Assembly (NCBI GenBank): GCA_035645275.1
Contig: DASQMX010000026.1
Coordinates: forward strand, 558,001 to 622,000
DNA from: Paranoxybacillus sp035645275
Lineage (GTDB): Bacteria > Bacillota > Bacilli > Bacillales > Anoxybacillaceae
DNA length: 64,000 bases
Direction of reading: 5' to 3'
Part shown: in pieces, positions 16,365 to 24,516 of the stretch
How positions within the stretch are numbered: position 1 is the stretch's first letter
Layout of the letters: each line of letters opens with the position of its first letter
Notes under the pieces: generated by a model
Database searches by the model: none
Told to the model about the DNA's origin: nothing
The model's input: the letters and a program-made list of their open reading frames with translations, nothing else
Position numbers and translations under genes: made by a program

Positions 16365-17874
16365 TATCCGAAAGCAGCTGCTTATATTTCTCATTTTCCG
16401 GCTGCAAGTTGGCCGCTGTTTCAGCTGCCTTTTTGGCATTGGTATATTCCTTTAAATCTAAATAGACGAGAGCTAAATTGTAAAACGCTTCATGGAAGCG
16501 AGGGTTTGTCTTAACAGCTGACAATAAATATTGTTTTGCTGCTACGATATTCCCTCGTTTAATTTGTATGTAAGATAAAAGAAAGTCCACTTCAGCTTTG
16601 TATATGTCAGCATCATCAATACTTTTAAGCAAACGATAAGCCCGTTCATACCTTTCTTTTTCAATGTAATGCTGTGCTAAGCCTATCGTTACTTTTACAT
16701 CTTCACTCGAATGTTTTTGTAATCCTGAGTAAATTCCTGCGGCTACAATAAAAGCAGCCAAAGCGAAAGAGGCTAGTTGCTTTGCAACAAAACGATGCTT
16801 CGGTAAATGAACAATGCTTGCCGCCAAAAAGCCGCCGATGAGTCCACCAATATGACCGGCATTATCAATTCCCGGAACAACAAATCCAAAAAGAAGATTG
16901 ATACCGATCACACTTAAAATATTCATTCCCATTGTGCGCATAAAAAGATGACGATAAACGGTCCCAAAGTATAAAAGCGCGCCAAACAACCCAAAAATCG
17001 CACCAGAAGCTCCCGCGGAAACGGAAGAGGTAAATAGAAAGCTTGCAAGCGTTCCGAAAAATCCAGCAAATAAATAAATAATAAAAAAGCGAAAAGAACC
17101 GTAAAGACGTTCAACCGTTGTTCCTAAATAATACAACGCAAACGTATTCATGAATAAATGAAAGAAACCAATATGTAAAAACACCGGTGTTAAAAAGCGC
17201 CACCATTCTCCTTGTTTAATGAGCGGATTAAATTTTGCACCGTATTCGATGAGAACGCGCGTGTTCGTGCTGCCGCCCTTCCATTCAAGAAACAAAAACA
17301 TGAGAATTTGGGCCATAATAAATAAATACGTAAAGAACGGTTTTCCGTATTCAAACAGCCGTTTTTCTTTTTCTACCTGTTCTCTGGCAAGAAACAATGT
17401 TTTTTCCTTCAGTTGTTCAAGTTCAGCAAATGATTCATCTTCCCTAGCCAAAGCTGAAACTTCTATCTTCGTGGCTGTCATCTCGCTGAGCTTTTGGAAA
17501 AACTCTTCCACATTTGCCTGATGCAACACAATCGTATGTAAAACCGTTTCATTGTTCCCGCCAAACATTAAAGGCTTCGCAACAAGAAACTCCCAATCAT
17601 CAACAGGAGGATACGTAGTCACATAAATATTTAAGACTCGAATCGAGCGCATGATATACCTTTTCCGCAGCTGCTCGACAACTCTTCCTGTATACTCGAT
17701 ATCGCGTTGCAACCAGCTGCTCCAGTCCACGTCATAACGGACGATTCTTATAAGCGGAATTGTTTTATGATGAAAGGATTCTAACCAAATTTCATTTTGA
17801 TGTTCCGCCAATTTAATAATCCGGTAATTTTGTTTGACAAAATGGTAAATTAAATGCCAATATAAAGTGTTCAA
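16345..17874 (-). CDS. gluP: Rhomboid intramembrane serine protease GluP (YqgP)
   Basis: 509-aa membrane protease. The N-terminal ~170-residue soluble domain is followed by a rhomboid core with HLFMNTFALYYLG, the catalytic Ser in GASGAIFG and catalytic His in DNAGHIGG, then TPR repeats at the C-terminus (AVKTNPRFHEAFYNLALVYL and YTNAKKAAETAANLQPENE). In B. subtilis, YqgP cleaves the magnesium transporter MgtE with FtsH. The TTG at 17874 is chosen: AGGGAGAGGAA lies just upstream and the reading MNTLYWHLIYHF matches the family N-terminus. An in-frame extension to 17991 runs through two hairpins and lacks family similarity. Confidence 0.9.
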   Translation of the reverse strand: MNTLYWHLIYHFVKQNYRIIKLAEHQNEIWLESFHHKTIPLIRIVRYDVDWSSWLQRDIEYTGRVVEQLRKRYIMRSIRVLNIYVTTYPPVDDWEFLVAKPLMFGGNNETVLHTIVLHQANVEEFFQKLSEMTATKIEVSALAREDESFAELEQLKEKTLFLAREQVEKEKRLFEYGKPFFTYLFIMAQILMFLFLEWKGGSTNTRVLIEYGAKFNPLIKQGEWWRFLTPVFLHIGFFHLFMNTFALYYLGTTVERLYGSFRFFIIYLFAGFFGTLASFLFTSSVSAGASGAIFGLFGALLYFGTVYRHLFMRTMGMNILSVIGINLLFGFVVPGIDNAGHIGGLIGGFLAASIVHLPKHRFVAKQLASFALAAFIVAAGIYSGLQKHSSEDVKVTIGLAQHYIEKERYERAYRLLKSIDDADIYKAEVDFLLSYIQIKRGNIVAAKQYLLSAVKTNPRFHEAFYNLALVYLDLKEYTNAKKAAETAANLQPENEKYKQLLSDIKRFAE

Positions 17875-17929
17875 TATTTCCTCTCCCTTCCTTATCGCAA
17901 AGAAACCGTTGAAAATAAAGTGAACCTTT

Positions 17930-18005
17930 ATCAGTGTGGTCCCCACTGATGTTAGTTGAACTGCTCGAACTTCTACGTCCGTTATCTCCACTTGTAGAGG
18001 TGGAG
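17930..18005 (-). promoter_or_regulatory. Two tandem hairpins between the HAD gene and gluP
   Basis: ATCAGTG / CACTGAT (17930-17950) and CTCCAC / GTGGAG (17986-18005). Neither has a T run, so neither is a standard terminator; the second starts only a few bases after the upstream stop codon. They could form the 5' leader of gluP or protect the HAD transcript end. Role is inference. Confidence 0.35.
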
Positions 18006-18007
18006 TC

Positions 18008-18736
18008 TTATGGACGATTAGAACATGATAAAGAGGAAGCTAATTCACTTACATCATGACATATGGCGAAAGGCTGATGTGCTGTAGCCGGCGGCTGTTT
18101 TCTTGTATTCAAATAAATCGCCTGCCATCCTGCCTCAAGCGCTCCCAACACATCAAGCTCCCAAGAGTCTCCTATATATAATTTATGCTTACTGTTTGGG
18201 GCCATTTTGTTTAATGCGTAATGAAAAATAGCTGGGTTGGGTTTTCCTACACCAAGCTCTTCAGAAACAATAATACGTTCATCTGAAAAAAAGCGAGTAA
18301 ACCCAAGATAACGAACTTTATTTCGCTGTATCTTGCTCGTTCCGTTTGTAATAATTCCCATCTTAATGGACTGATGATATAAATGGTCTAAAAGTGGCTC
18401 CATTCCCCTCAGTGGTACGACAAATTGACTAACGACATGGTCGAAATAATGATGAAACCCATCCGCCAAATCCGTATTCGCTTTTACGTTAAAAGCGAGC
18501 ATCGTATCAAGAAAGCGGCGCCGGCGATATTCGATTCTCGTCAAACGCCTGTATTGATAATCGTGCCAATATAAATCACAAAATTTCTTGAAGGTGGAAA
18601 ACCACTCTTCAAAACTTATATCGCATCCGTTTTTCTTAACAAAAAGTAAAAAACAATGCTCAATAGCTCTTTTAAATGTTTGTTCATAATCGACAATCGT
18701 ATCATCTAAATCAAAACAAATGACTTCCCAGTTCAT
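18008..18736 (-). CDS. HAD superfamily hydrolase
   Basis: 242-aa HAD phosphatase. Motif I CFDLDDTIVDY supplies the nucleophile and acid/base Asp, motif II is IITNGTS, a Lys lies in GVGKPNPAIF, and motif IV is YIGDSWELDVLGALEAGW. The helical cap between motifs I and II (residues ~20-95) is the C1 type, as in YjjG/pyrimidine 5'-nucleotidase-like enzymes. Substrate is unknown. The ATG at 18736 follows GGGAAG at six bases. Confidence 0.85.
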   Translation of the reverse strand: MNWEVICFDLDDTIVDYEQTFKRAIEHCFLLFVKKNGCDISFEEWFSTFKKFCDLYWHDYQYRRLTRIEYRRRRFLDTMLAFNVKANTDLADGFHHYFDHVVSQFVVPLRGMEPLLDHLYHQSIKMGIITNGTSKIQRNKVRYLGFTRFFSDERIIVSEELGVGKPNPAIFHYALNKMAPNSKHKLYIGDSWELDVLGALEAGWQAIYLNTRKQPPATAHQPFAICHDVSELASSLSCSNRP

Positions 18737-18766
18737 CTAAATCTTCCCAATGTAAAATTTATTGTA

Positions 18767-18955
18767 TCACATCCTTTGAAATACTTGGGCATAAAATGAT
18801 TTGCGCACAAATGGAATGCTCATCGTCAAAAAAACAAACGCCTTTTGTAAAAATCGATTTTTAAAAAGCAGATTTATCAACTTGTAACGATAGCGATATA
18901 ACACAAAGCCCCCGATTAGAAAAAAAACAATAGACATCATACGATTATACATCAT
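18767..18955 (-). CDS. Small membrane protein, possibly YqgO
   Basis: 62-aa very basic protein with one clear N-terminal membrane helix (IVFFLIGGFVLYRYRY) and a second hydrophobic patch (FVFLTMSIPFV). The ATG at 18955 has GGAG six bases upstream. B. subtilis has a small membrane protein, YqgO, near this place in the order, but I cannot confirm homology. It probably shares a transcript with the HAD gene, which lies 30 bases downstream. Confidence 0.6.
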   Translation of the reverse strand: MMYNRMMSIVFFLIGGFVLYRYRYKLINLLFKNRFLQKAFVFLTMSIPFVRKSFYAQVFQRM

Positions 18956-19036
18956 TTCATTCTCCTTCCATCTTTCACTGTTCTTTATTCTTTTCTCCAA
19001 TCTGTTGCTAAATTATTGAAAGAAAAAATAAAAAAG

Positions 19037-19128
19037 GGCTGGAGTGACTCAAAAACGTCAGACCTCACCCACAATACTTCTTGTGTTGTGAGATCTGCCC
19101 CTTTGCTCTTGAGACAGACTCTCCAGCC
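19037..19128. repeat. Dispersed ~100-bp palindromic repeat, copy 1
   Basis: Terminal arms GGCTGGAG / CTCCAGCC with an internal GTCAGACCTCACCC / GTTGTGAGATCTG half-palindrome that matches the other copies (23546, 27576, 38404, 45118, 62801). It ends eight bases from the ldh stop and may serve as its terminator. Confidence 0.7.
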
Positions 19129-19135
19129 GCTTCAT

Positions 19136-20086
19136 TTATTCATGAAATGTACGATTCATAATCTCTTTTAACACTTTTGCCGAATAGGCAAATTTTTCTT
19201 TTTCTTCTTCATTTAGTTTTAATTCAATTACTTCCCGGATACCGTTGCGATTGACGATGGCCGGAACACCAATATAAATATCGCTTTGTCCATATTGGCC
19301 GTCCAAATAAGCGGAAACCGTTAATATCGAATTTTCATTTTGTAAAATTGCTTTCGTTAAGCGGACAAGTCCCATCGCGATTCCATAATAGGTTGCACCT
19401 TTACGTTGGATAATATGATATGCCGCATCGCGGACGTTGATAAACAAGCGCTCTAAATCGTCACGACTATATTCTTCTTTTTCATGGACAATCTCTAAAA
19501 TGGCACGGCCGCCAATATCAGCATGGCTCCAAACCGGCAGTTCTGTATCCCCATGCTCACCAATAATATAAGCATGAACATTGCGTGTATCAACTTGAAA
19601 ATACTCTCCTAATACATAACGAAAACGTGCTGTATCCAAAATCGTTCCGGAACCGATTACACGCTCTTTCGGCAATCCAGAAAACTTCCATGTCGCATAG
19701 GTTAGTATATCGACTGGATTGGTTGCCACTAAAAAAATTCCGTTAAAGCCGCTTGCCATTACTTCACCGACAATCGACTTGAAAATTTTCACATTTTTAT
19801 CAACTAAATCAAGGCGTGTTTCCCCCGGCTTTTGATTGGCTCCAGCTGTTAAAACGACAATGTCGGCATCTTTACAATCTTGATAATCTCCGAACCAAAT
19901 TTTTGTCGGTGCAGGAGCAAACGGTAAACCATGGTTTAAATCCATGGCATCGCCTTCGGATTTTTCTTTATTCACATCGATGAGCACTAACTCCTCGGTT
20001 ACTCCTTGATTTAAAAGAGCAAACGCGTAGCTCGAACCGACAAACCCCGTCCCTACAACGACTACACGATTTACGTTATTGGCCAT
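19136..20086 (-). CDS. ldh: L-lactate dehydrogenase
   Basis: 316-aa NAD-dependent enzyme that reduces pyruvate to L-lactate in fermentative growth. Rossmann motif GTGFVGSSYAFAL (12-24), substrate Arg in NQKPGETRLDL (R91), the DTAR pair (D151, R154) and catalytic His in IIGEHGDTE (H178) are all present. The ATG at 20086 follows GGAAGGGG. A Rex-type operator lies ~55 bases upstream, so oxygen/NADH control is expected. B. subtilis has ldh elsewhere, so the position between the yqgO-like gene and yqgN is lineage-specific. Confidence 0.96.
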   Translation of the reverse strand: MANNVNRVVVVGTGFVGSSYAFALLNQGVTEELVLIDVNKEKSEGDAMDLNHGLPFAPAPTKIWFGDYQDCKDADIVVLTAGANQKPGETRLDLVDKNVKIFKSIVGEVMASGFNGIFLVATNPVDILTYATWKFSGLPKERVIGSGTILDTARFRYVLGEYFQVDTRNVHAYIIGEHGDTELPVWSHADIGGRAILEIVHEKEEYSRDDLERLFINVRDAAYHIIQRKGATYYGIAMGLVRLTKAILQNENSILTVSAYLDGQYGQSDIYIGVPAIVNRNGIREVIELKLNEEEKEKFAYSAKVLKEIMNRTFHE

Positions 20087-20140
20087 GTTATCCCCTTCCA
20101 TCATTCACATTGAACTTCTGTTAATATTTTCTCCAATCAG

Positions 20141-20160
20141 ATTGTACATTATTTCACAAA
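20141..20160 (-). promoter_or_regulatory. Rex-type redox operator upstream of ldh
   Basis: On the minus strand the site reads TTGTGAAATAATGTACAAT, close to the Rex consensus TTGTGAA-N4-TTCACAA, and is placed 55-75 bases before the ldh start. Rex represses fermentative genes when the NADH/NAD ratio is low. Confidence 0.7.
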
Positions 20161-20177
20161 CTTTTTACACTATGCAA

Positions 20178-20954
20178 TTATTGCAATTTTGTTACAAAAA
20201 AATACAATATCGTTGCAAAAGTGATGGACAACCAATTCACCATATCATTATTAATAAAATGCCCGCCTTTGAGCCTCATCGTTCTTTGACCGCAATGTTG
20301 CTTTTTCTCGGTCTCCAATCCACAAACAGCACAACGGTAATTAATTTGGCACACTGCTCCCATCCATGTATCGATCATGCTGCCAAGAAAACCAAATAAA
20401 CCAACAAAAACGAGATGTATATCATGCCATAAAACATAACTGACGATTCCAACAAAGAGAGCTCCACCTATTGCCGCTATGGTGCCAAGCCATGTCATTC
20501 CCCCTGAGGTTCCTCGTTCAACGATTTTCCATGTTGTGATTAAACGCGGCGGTTGTTTGCTTAAACTTCCAATTTCTGATGCCCACGTGTCCGAATTAGC
20601 TGCAGCAATTGAAACGATAAACATTTCTAGCCAAAGCGTGGAAGGTGAAAAAAAATAAATGAGGCTAATCAGAGCCGGGACGCTTCCATTTGCCAGTACT
20701 TGCACATAGTCGCGCTGATCTCCTTTTTCCACTTTTTCTAATATGGACATCTTTTTATGTTTTTGAAACTTGCTCCAAAGACTAGAGCTTACAAAAAACG
20801 CTCCGAGCATGATAAGACCTTTCCACTCGAATCCAAGTGAAATCAATAAGCCAACAAAAAAGGCGGCAACAGCTCCCGAAACAGAAAGAGAACGAACGAG
20901 CCATCCACCAAAAGCAACAATGAAGGTAATCACTATATAAATCCATTCATTCAT
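20178..20954 (-). CDS. DUF92 family membrane protein
   Basis: 258-aa integral membrane protein with about six hydrophobic segments. Family marks are AAANSDTWASEIG, GTSGGMTWLGT and GSMIDTWMGA, the conserved core of DUF92, whose plant relative VTE6 is a phytyl-phosphate kinase; the bacterial substrate is unknown. A Cys-rich loop (CQINYRCAVCGLETEKKQHC) lies between the last two membrane segments. The ATG at 20954 overlaps the end of the cyclo-ligase gene by eight bases, indicating co-translation. Confidence 0.82.
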   Translation of the reverse strand: MNEWIYIVITFIVAFGGWLVRSLSVSGAVAAFFVGLLISLGFEWKGLIMLGAFFVSSSLWSKFQKHKKMSILEKVEKGDQRDYVQVLANGSVPALISLIYFFSPSTLWLEMFIVSIAAANSDTWASEIGSLSKQPPRLITTWKIVERGTSGGMTWLGTIAAIGGALFVGIVSYVLWHDIHLVFVGLFGFLGSMIDTWMGAVCQINYRCAVCGLETEKKQHCGQRTMRLKGGHFINNDMVNWLSITFATILYFFVTKLQ

Positions 20955-21516
20955 CACAAACAATAACCTCACCATTTGTAATAATCATTTGTACAGGAAT
21001 ATCATGCGGCTCAGCTGGTACTCTTTCAACGATTTGTACACTGTAGGCAAGCGAAATGGTCGTTTGTGTGAATTGTTGTAAATAGCGGTCATAATAGCCG
21101 CCACCGTACCCAATTCGATATCCGTCTCTTGAAAAAACAATTCCCGGCACAATCATTAAATCAATTTCCGTCGCTGCTACTTCTTTGGTTATATCTTCAA
21201 TGGGCTCTAATAAACCAAAATAGACGGATTCAAGCTGCGCAAATGAATGGATTTCACGAAAAACCATCGTTTTTTCTTTAGGATCACATTTTGGCACGCA
21301 TATCTTTTTTCCTTCACGCCAGGCTTTTTCAATAATCGGCCGCGTTTGTACTTCATTTTCTCTTGAAATGGTAATCCCAATGCATTTTGCCTTCTTCCAG
21401 ACCGAAAGCGTGTACAACTTCTCAGCAATCGCTTTGGAATACTCCTGCTTCTCTTTGTCTGTTAGCTGTGTGAGCAATTGTTTCACTTTTTTTCGCATTT
21501 CCTTTTTTTCTTTCAT
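20947..21516 (-). CDS. yqgN: 5-formyltetrahydrofolate cyclo-ligase
   Basis: 189-aa cytosolic enzyme converting 5-formyl-THF to 5,10-methenyl-THF with ATP, recycling the storage folate. Family marks: the basic N-terminus, YFGLLEPIE, DLMIVPGIVFSRDGYRIG and GYGGGYYDRYL (the nucleotide loop near residues 125-135). Length is standard. AGAGGTGAAA precedes the ATG at 21516. Likely one transcript with the DUF92 gene. Confidence 0.94.
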   Translation of the reverse strand: MKEKKEMRKKVKQLLTQLTDKEKQEYSKAIAEKLYTLSVWKKAKCIGITISRENEVQTRPIIEKAWREGKKICVPKCDPKEKTMVFREIHSFAQLESVYFGLLEPIEDITKEVAATEIDLMIVPGIVFSRDGYRIGYGGGYYDRYLQQFTQTTISLAYSVQIVERVPAEPHDIPVQMIITNGEVIVCDE

Positions 21517-21549
21517 ACGAATTTCACCTCTCTTTTCATTGTATGTAGC

Positions 21550-21590
21550 AAAATAAAAAAGCAGCAGGAAATGGCTCCTACTGCTTACTT
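21550..21590 (-). terminator. Intrinsic terminator of rpmG
   Basis: AGCAGTAGGAG / CTCCTGCTGC-type stem on the minus strand followed by TTTTTTATTTT. The stem overlaps the rpmG stop codon. Confidence 0.8.
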
Positions 21591-21734
21591 TGTTTCACGG
21601 TGAATAGTTGCTTTTTTGTCTCTTGGGCAGTATTTTTTTAGCTCAAGACGATCTGGATTGTTGCGCTTATTTTTTGTCGTAATATAGTTACGTTCGCCGC
21701 ATTCTGTACAAGCTAATGTAATATTTACACGCAT
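21585..21734 (-). CDS. rpmG: 50S ribosomal protein L33
   Basis: 49-aa ribosomal protein L33, starting MRVNITLACTECG and ending CPRDKKATIHRETK. The first Cys pair (C9, C12) is intact but the second zinc pair is CPRD rather than CxxC, so it is a zinc-independent-leaning form. GGAGGGAAG lies upstream of the ATG at 21734. Short, with its own terminator, as in B. subtilis near yqgN. Confidence 0.95.
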   Translation of the reverse strand: MRVNITLACTECGERNYITTKNKRNNPDRLELKKYCPRDKKATIHRETK

Positions 21735-21884
21735 TGCTACTTCCCTCCAATACTTAATAACTATAATCAGACTTTACTATGATAGCACTTTTTTGTGTGA
21801 ATTTCCATATTTAATTTATGTTTTTTATTACACTTCCTATTTATAACAACGTTCATAACATATATAATGAAATGGGGTGACATT

Positions 21885-22262
21885 ATGGAGCATCTGATCG
21901 AATATACGATAATTGCGCTCGTTTTCCTGTCGTTATTATTGCTCATTTTATCTTTTTTTGCAAAAGATAAAATTAAAGCGCTTGAAGAACAAATCGACCA
22001 GTTGACCATGTCTTTCGTGCAAGAAACATATCAACTGAAAAAAAAATTAAAAGTATTAGAAGAAGAGTTATTGATGAGCGACGAAGACATAATGGAAATT
22101 GTGCGAAAGAAAGCGCTCAACGATTCTGTACAATTAGAGCGCGAACAAGTCTTGTCCCTTTATAAACGGGGGCTTTCCTATGAACAAATTGCCAAAGAAA
22201 CCTCGCTGACAACAGAAGAGGTGCGAATGATGTTACAACAATATTTGCGGGGAATGAACTGA
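21885..22262 (+). CDS. Membrane-anchored coiled-coil protein with C-terminal HTH
   Basis: 125 aa, family not recognised. One N-terminal membrane helix (residues ~6-26), a charged coiled coil (~28-66, KALEEQIDQLTMSFVQETYQ...), and a C-terminal helix-turn-helix-like segment (VLSLYKRGLSYEQIAKETSLTTEEVRMML; ~88-120). The architecture recalls SwrB of B. subtilis, but sequence similarity is not established. GGGGTGA precedes the ATG at 21885. Its TGA stop shares a base with the ATG of the next gene, so the two proteins are translated together. Confidence 0.65.
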   Translation: MEHLIEYTIIALVFLSLLLLILSFFAKDKIKALEEQIDQLTMSFVQETYQLKKKLKVLEEELLMSDEDIMEIVRKKALNDSVQLEREQVLSLYKRGLSYEQIAKETSLTTEEVRMMLQQYLRGMN

Positions 22263-22738
22263 TGGATAGAACTGCAATTCGTGCGTTTGCAATTGGAATG
22301 TTGCTGACTACTGCTATGATAGGAAGCGTATACTATCATTCAAAACCAGCAGAATTGACAGAAACAGAGATTCATTCTTATTTGCAGAAAAAAGGTCTCA
22401 TTGCAATCAGTGTCAAAGAGTATCAGCAACTAAAAGAGGTAAAACAACACTTACAATCTAATTCAGCAAATAGACAAGCAAAACCAGCTCAAAAAAATAT
22501 AAACAAGCCAGAAACAATTTATTCTTATCAATTGATTATTAATAAAGGGAAAACAGCCGCTGAAATTGCTAAAGAATTAGAAGCAGCCCAAATAATCAAA
22601 GATGCAGCAACTTTTATTAAATATTTAAGAGACCATGGTTTAACTCGTAAAATTCGCGGAGGTACATATTACGTCAACAGTAATATGAATCATGAAGAAC
22701 TTAGCAAAATGATTACAGAGTCTAGAACCAATCAATGA
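22262..22738 (+). CDS. Membrane-anchored protein with MltG-like LysM subdomain
   Basis: 158 aa. One N-terminal membrane helix (AFAIGMLLTTAMIGSVYY), a low-complexity linker rich in Q, N, K and P (~60-85), then a region resembling the N-terminal subdomain of endolytic murein transglycosylase MltG/YceG (INKGKTAAEIAKELEAAQII and FIKYLRDHGLTRKIRGGTY). The catalytic domain of MltG is absent, so a wall-binding or regulatory role is more likely than cleavage. Start overlaps the upstream stop (TGATG). Confidence 0.65.
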   Translation: MDRTAIRAFAIGMLLTTAMIGSVYYHSKPAELTETEIHSYLQKKGLIAISVKEYQQLKEVKQHLQSNSANRQAKPAQKNINKPETIYSYQLIINKGKTAAEIAKELEAAQIIKDAATFIKYLRDHGLTRKIRGGTYYVNSNMNHEELSKMITESRTNQ

Positions 22739-22810
22739 GCCTCTCCCACCTACACTCTGTTTAGAGAAGAGAGGGAAAAACTTCATCAATAGGATACCGT
22801 TAATGTGATT

Positions 22811-22859
22811 AAAAGAAAAGTCCGTTCCTTTATCAGTAGAAGGAACGGACTTTTCTTTT
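22811..22859. terminator. Bidirectional intrinsic terminator
   Basis: Perfect 20-base arms (22811-22830 and 22840-22859, core AAGTCCGTTCCTT) with A/T runs on both ends, shared by the converging MltG-like gene and phoU. The phoU stop lies in the arm. Confidence 0.9.
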
Positions 22860-23517
22860 AATCATTTAAATCATAATGTCTTCCTTTTACAAGATAAAAC
22901 ACACTTTCAGCAATGTTTGTCGCATGGTCAGCAACACGTTCAATATAGCGGGCAATAAAGGACAATTGCGTAATTTGCGAAATTGCTTCGCTATTTGTTT
23001 GCGTTGTCTGCAATAATTCTTTGATCGTTTGCCCATATAAATGGTCGACTTCATCATCCATATCCGCTATTTTTTTTGCAAGAACTACATCTTCCTCGTA
23101 ATAAGCTTTTAATCCTAATGATAGCATCTCAAGGGCAATTTGATGCATTCGTACAATTTTATCAATCGGAACGACAAATGGCTGCTCCCCGATACGAATC
23201 GTCGCTTTGGCAATATTTACGGCAAAATCAGCAATTCGTTCGACATCTGTTGAAATTTTAATCGCGACAATAATACGTCTTAAATCAATCGCAACCGGCT
23301 GCTGCTTAGCAATTAACAAAATCGCAAAATCATTTATTTCCTCATCCAGCAAGTCGATTTTAGAATCGCCATCAAGCACTTCTAATGCTCTCTCTACATT
23401 TTTCGTCTGGAACGCATCGATGGACTTGCTAAGGGCAATTTCTGTTAAACTTCCAATCTCAATTAACTTCTGGCGTAATGTTTTTAAATCGTAATGAAAC
23501 TTTTCACGTACAGCCAT
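22858..23517 (-). CDS. phoU: Phosphate transport regulator PhoU
   Basis: 219-aa all-helical cytoplasmic protein with two PhoU repeats (residues ~10-110 and ~115-210); metal-binding marks DEEINDFAI and the second-repeat ADHATNIAE are present. PhoU restrains the Pst transporter and phosphate two-component signalling when phosphate is sufficient. It follows pstB but a ~105-bp palindromic repeat sits between them, possibly lowering its expression. The ATG at 23517 follows GGGGTGAGG; the longer upstream frame runs into the repeat and is rejected. Confidence 0.93.
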   Translation of the reverse strand: MAVREKFHYDLKTLRQKLIEIGSLTEIALSKSIDAFQTKNVERALEVLDGDSKIDLLDEEINDFAILLIAKQQPVAIDLRRIIVAIKISTDVERIADFAVNIAKATIRIGEQPFVVPIDKIVRMHQIALEMLSLGLKAYYEEDVVLAKKIADMDDEVDHLYGQTIKELLQTTQTNSEAISQITQLSFIARYIERVADHATNIAESVFYLVKGRHYDLND

Positions 23518-23545
23518 TTTATTCCTCACCCCTTTATTTTGCTTT

Positions 23546-23651
23546 GAGCCTGCCCCATAAATGTCAGACCTCACGTCCATCTCACAATATATCCTTCATT
23601 GATCCACTGTGATGTCCTTTGGGTCTGACACTTGGCTTTTGGGACAGCCTC
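23546..23651. repeat. Dispersed ~100-bp palindromic repeat, copy 2
   Basis: Begins GAGCCTGCCCCATAAATGTC and ends with GGGTCTGACAC...GGGACAGCCTC, with a central CTCACAATATAT segment. Same orientation as copy 4 (38404). It lies between pstB and phoU, two bases from the pstB stop. Confidence 0.75.
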
Positions 23652-23652
23652 A

Positions 23653-24474
23653 TTAACCGAAGCGTCCTGTAATGTAATCTTCTGTACGTTTGTCAGAAGG
23701 GTTCGAGAATAATTTGTCTGTATCGGTATACTCGATTACCTCTCCGTTTAAGAAGAAGGCTGTTTTATCAGAAATGCGCGCTGCTTGCTGCATATTATGA
23801 GTAACGATAATAATGCTATAGTTTTTCTTCAATTCTTGGACAAGTTCTTCTACTTTTAAAGTTGAAATTGGGTCTAGCGCTGAAGTTGGTTCGTCCATTA
23901 GGATGACATCCGGTTCAATGGCTAAGCAACGGGCAATACATAACCGTTGTTGCTGTCCACCTGATAATCCGTAGGCATTTTCGTGCAGACGGTCTTTTAC
24001 TTCATCCCAAATGGCCGCACCGCGTAAACTTCTTTCAACAATTTCATCAAGTATTTTCTTGTCGCGAATACCGTGAATGCGCGGACCATAAGCAATGTTA
24101 TCGTAAATAGACTTTGGAAACGGATTTGGCTTTTGGAATACCATCCCGACTTGTGTCCGCAATTCCTCAACACGATAAGATTTATCAAAAATATTACGGC
24201 CGCGATACGTAATTTCTCCAGACGTACGCACGTTCGGAACTAGCTCAATCATACGATTCAACGTTTTAATGTATGTTGATTTACCGCATCCAGATGGTCC
24301 GATAATTGCTGTTACTTCGTTTTCATAAATATCTAAATCAATATTTTTTAAAGCATGGTGTTCACCATACCATAAATTTAAATTTTTCGTACGATAAACA
24401 ACCGCTTTTTCTTCTTTTACTACTTCATTCATCTTTTTTTGCTCCGTTCTTTCTTTTGCCACTGTTAACTCCAT
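23653..24474 (-). CDS. pstB: Phosphate ABC transporter ATP-binding protein PstB
   Basis: 273-aa ATPase of the high-affinity phosphate importer. Walker A GPSGCGKST, Q-loop QKPNPFP, ABC signature LSGGQQQR, Walker B VILMDEPTSALD and switch His VTHNMQQ are present. An N-terminal extension of ~30 charged residues precedes the domain; GGAGG nine bases before the ATG at 24474 supports that start. Only one PstB is encoded, whereas B. subtilis has two. Confidence 0.96.
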   Translation of the reverse strand: MELTVAKERTEQKKMNEVVKEEKAVVYRTKNLNLWYGEHHALKNIDLDIYENEVTAIIGPSGCGKSTYIKTLNRMIELVPNVRTSGEITYRGRNIFDKSYRVEELRTQVGMVFQKPNPFPKSIYDNIAYGPRIHGIRDKKILDEIVERSLRGAAIWDEVKDRLHENAYGLSGGQQQRLCIARCLAIEPDVILMDEPTSALDPISTLKVEELVQELKKNYSIIIVTHNMQQAARISDKTAFFLNGEVIEYTDTDKLFSNPSDKRTEDYITGRFG

Positions 24475-24516
24475 GGATAAAATCCTCCTTCATCCAATTT
24501 GCTTGAGCACAATCAC

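Noticed and set aside
17875..17991. Longer N-terminus for GluP
   Set aside because: The extension runs through two hairpins, lacks a ribosome binding site, and is not present in recalled family members.
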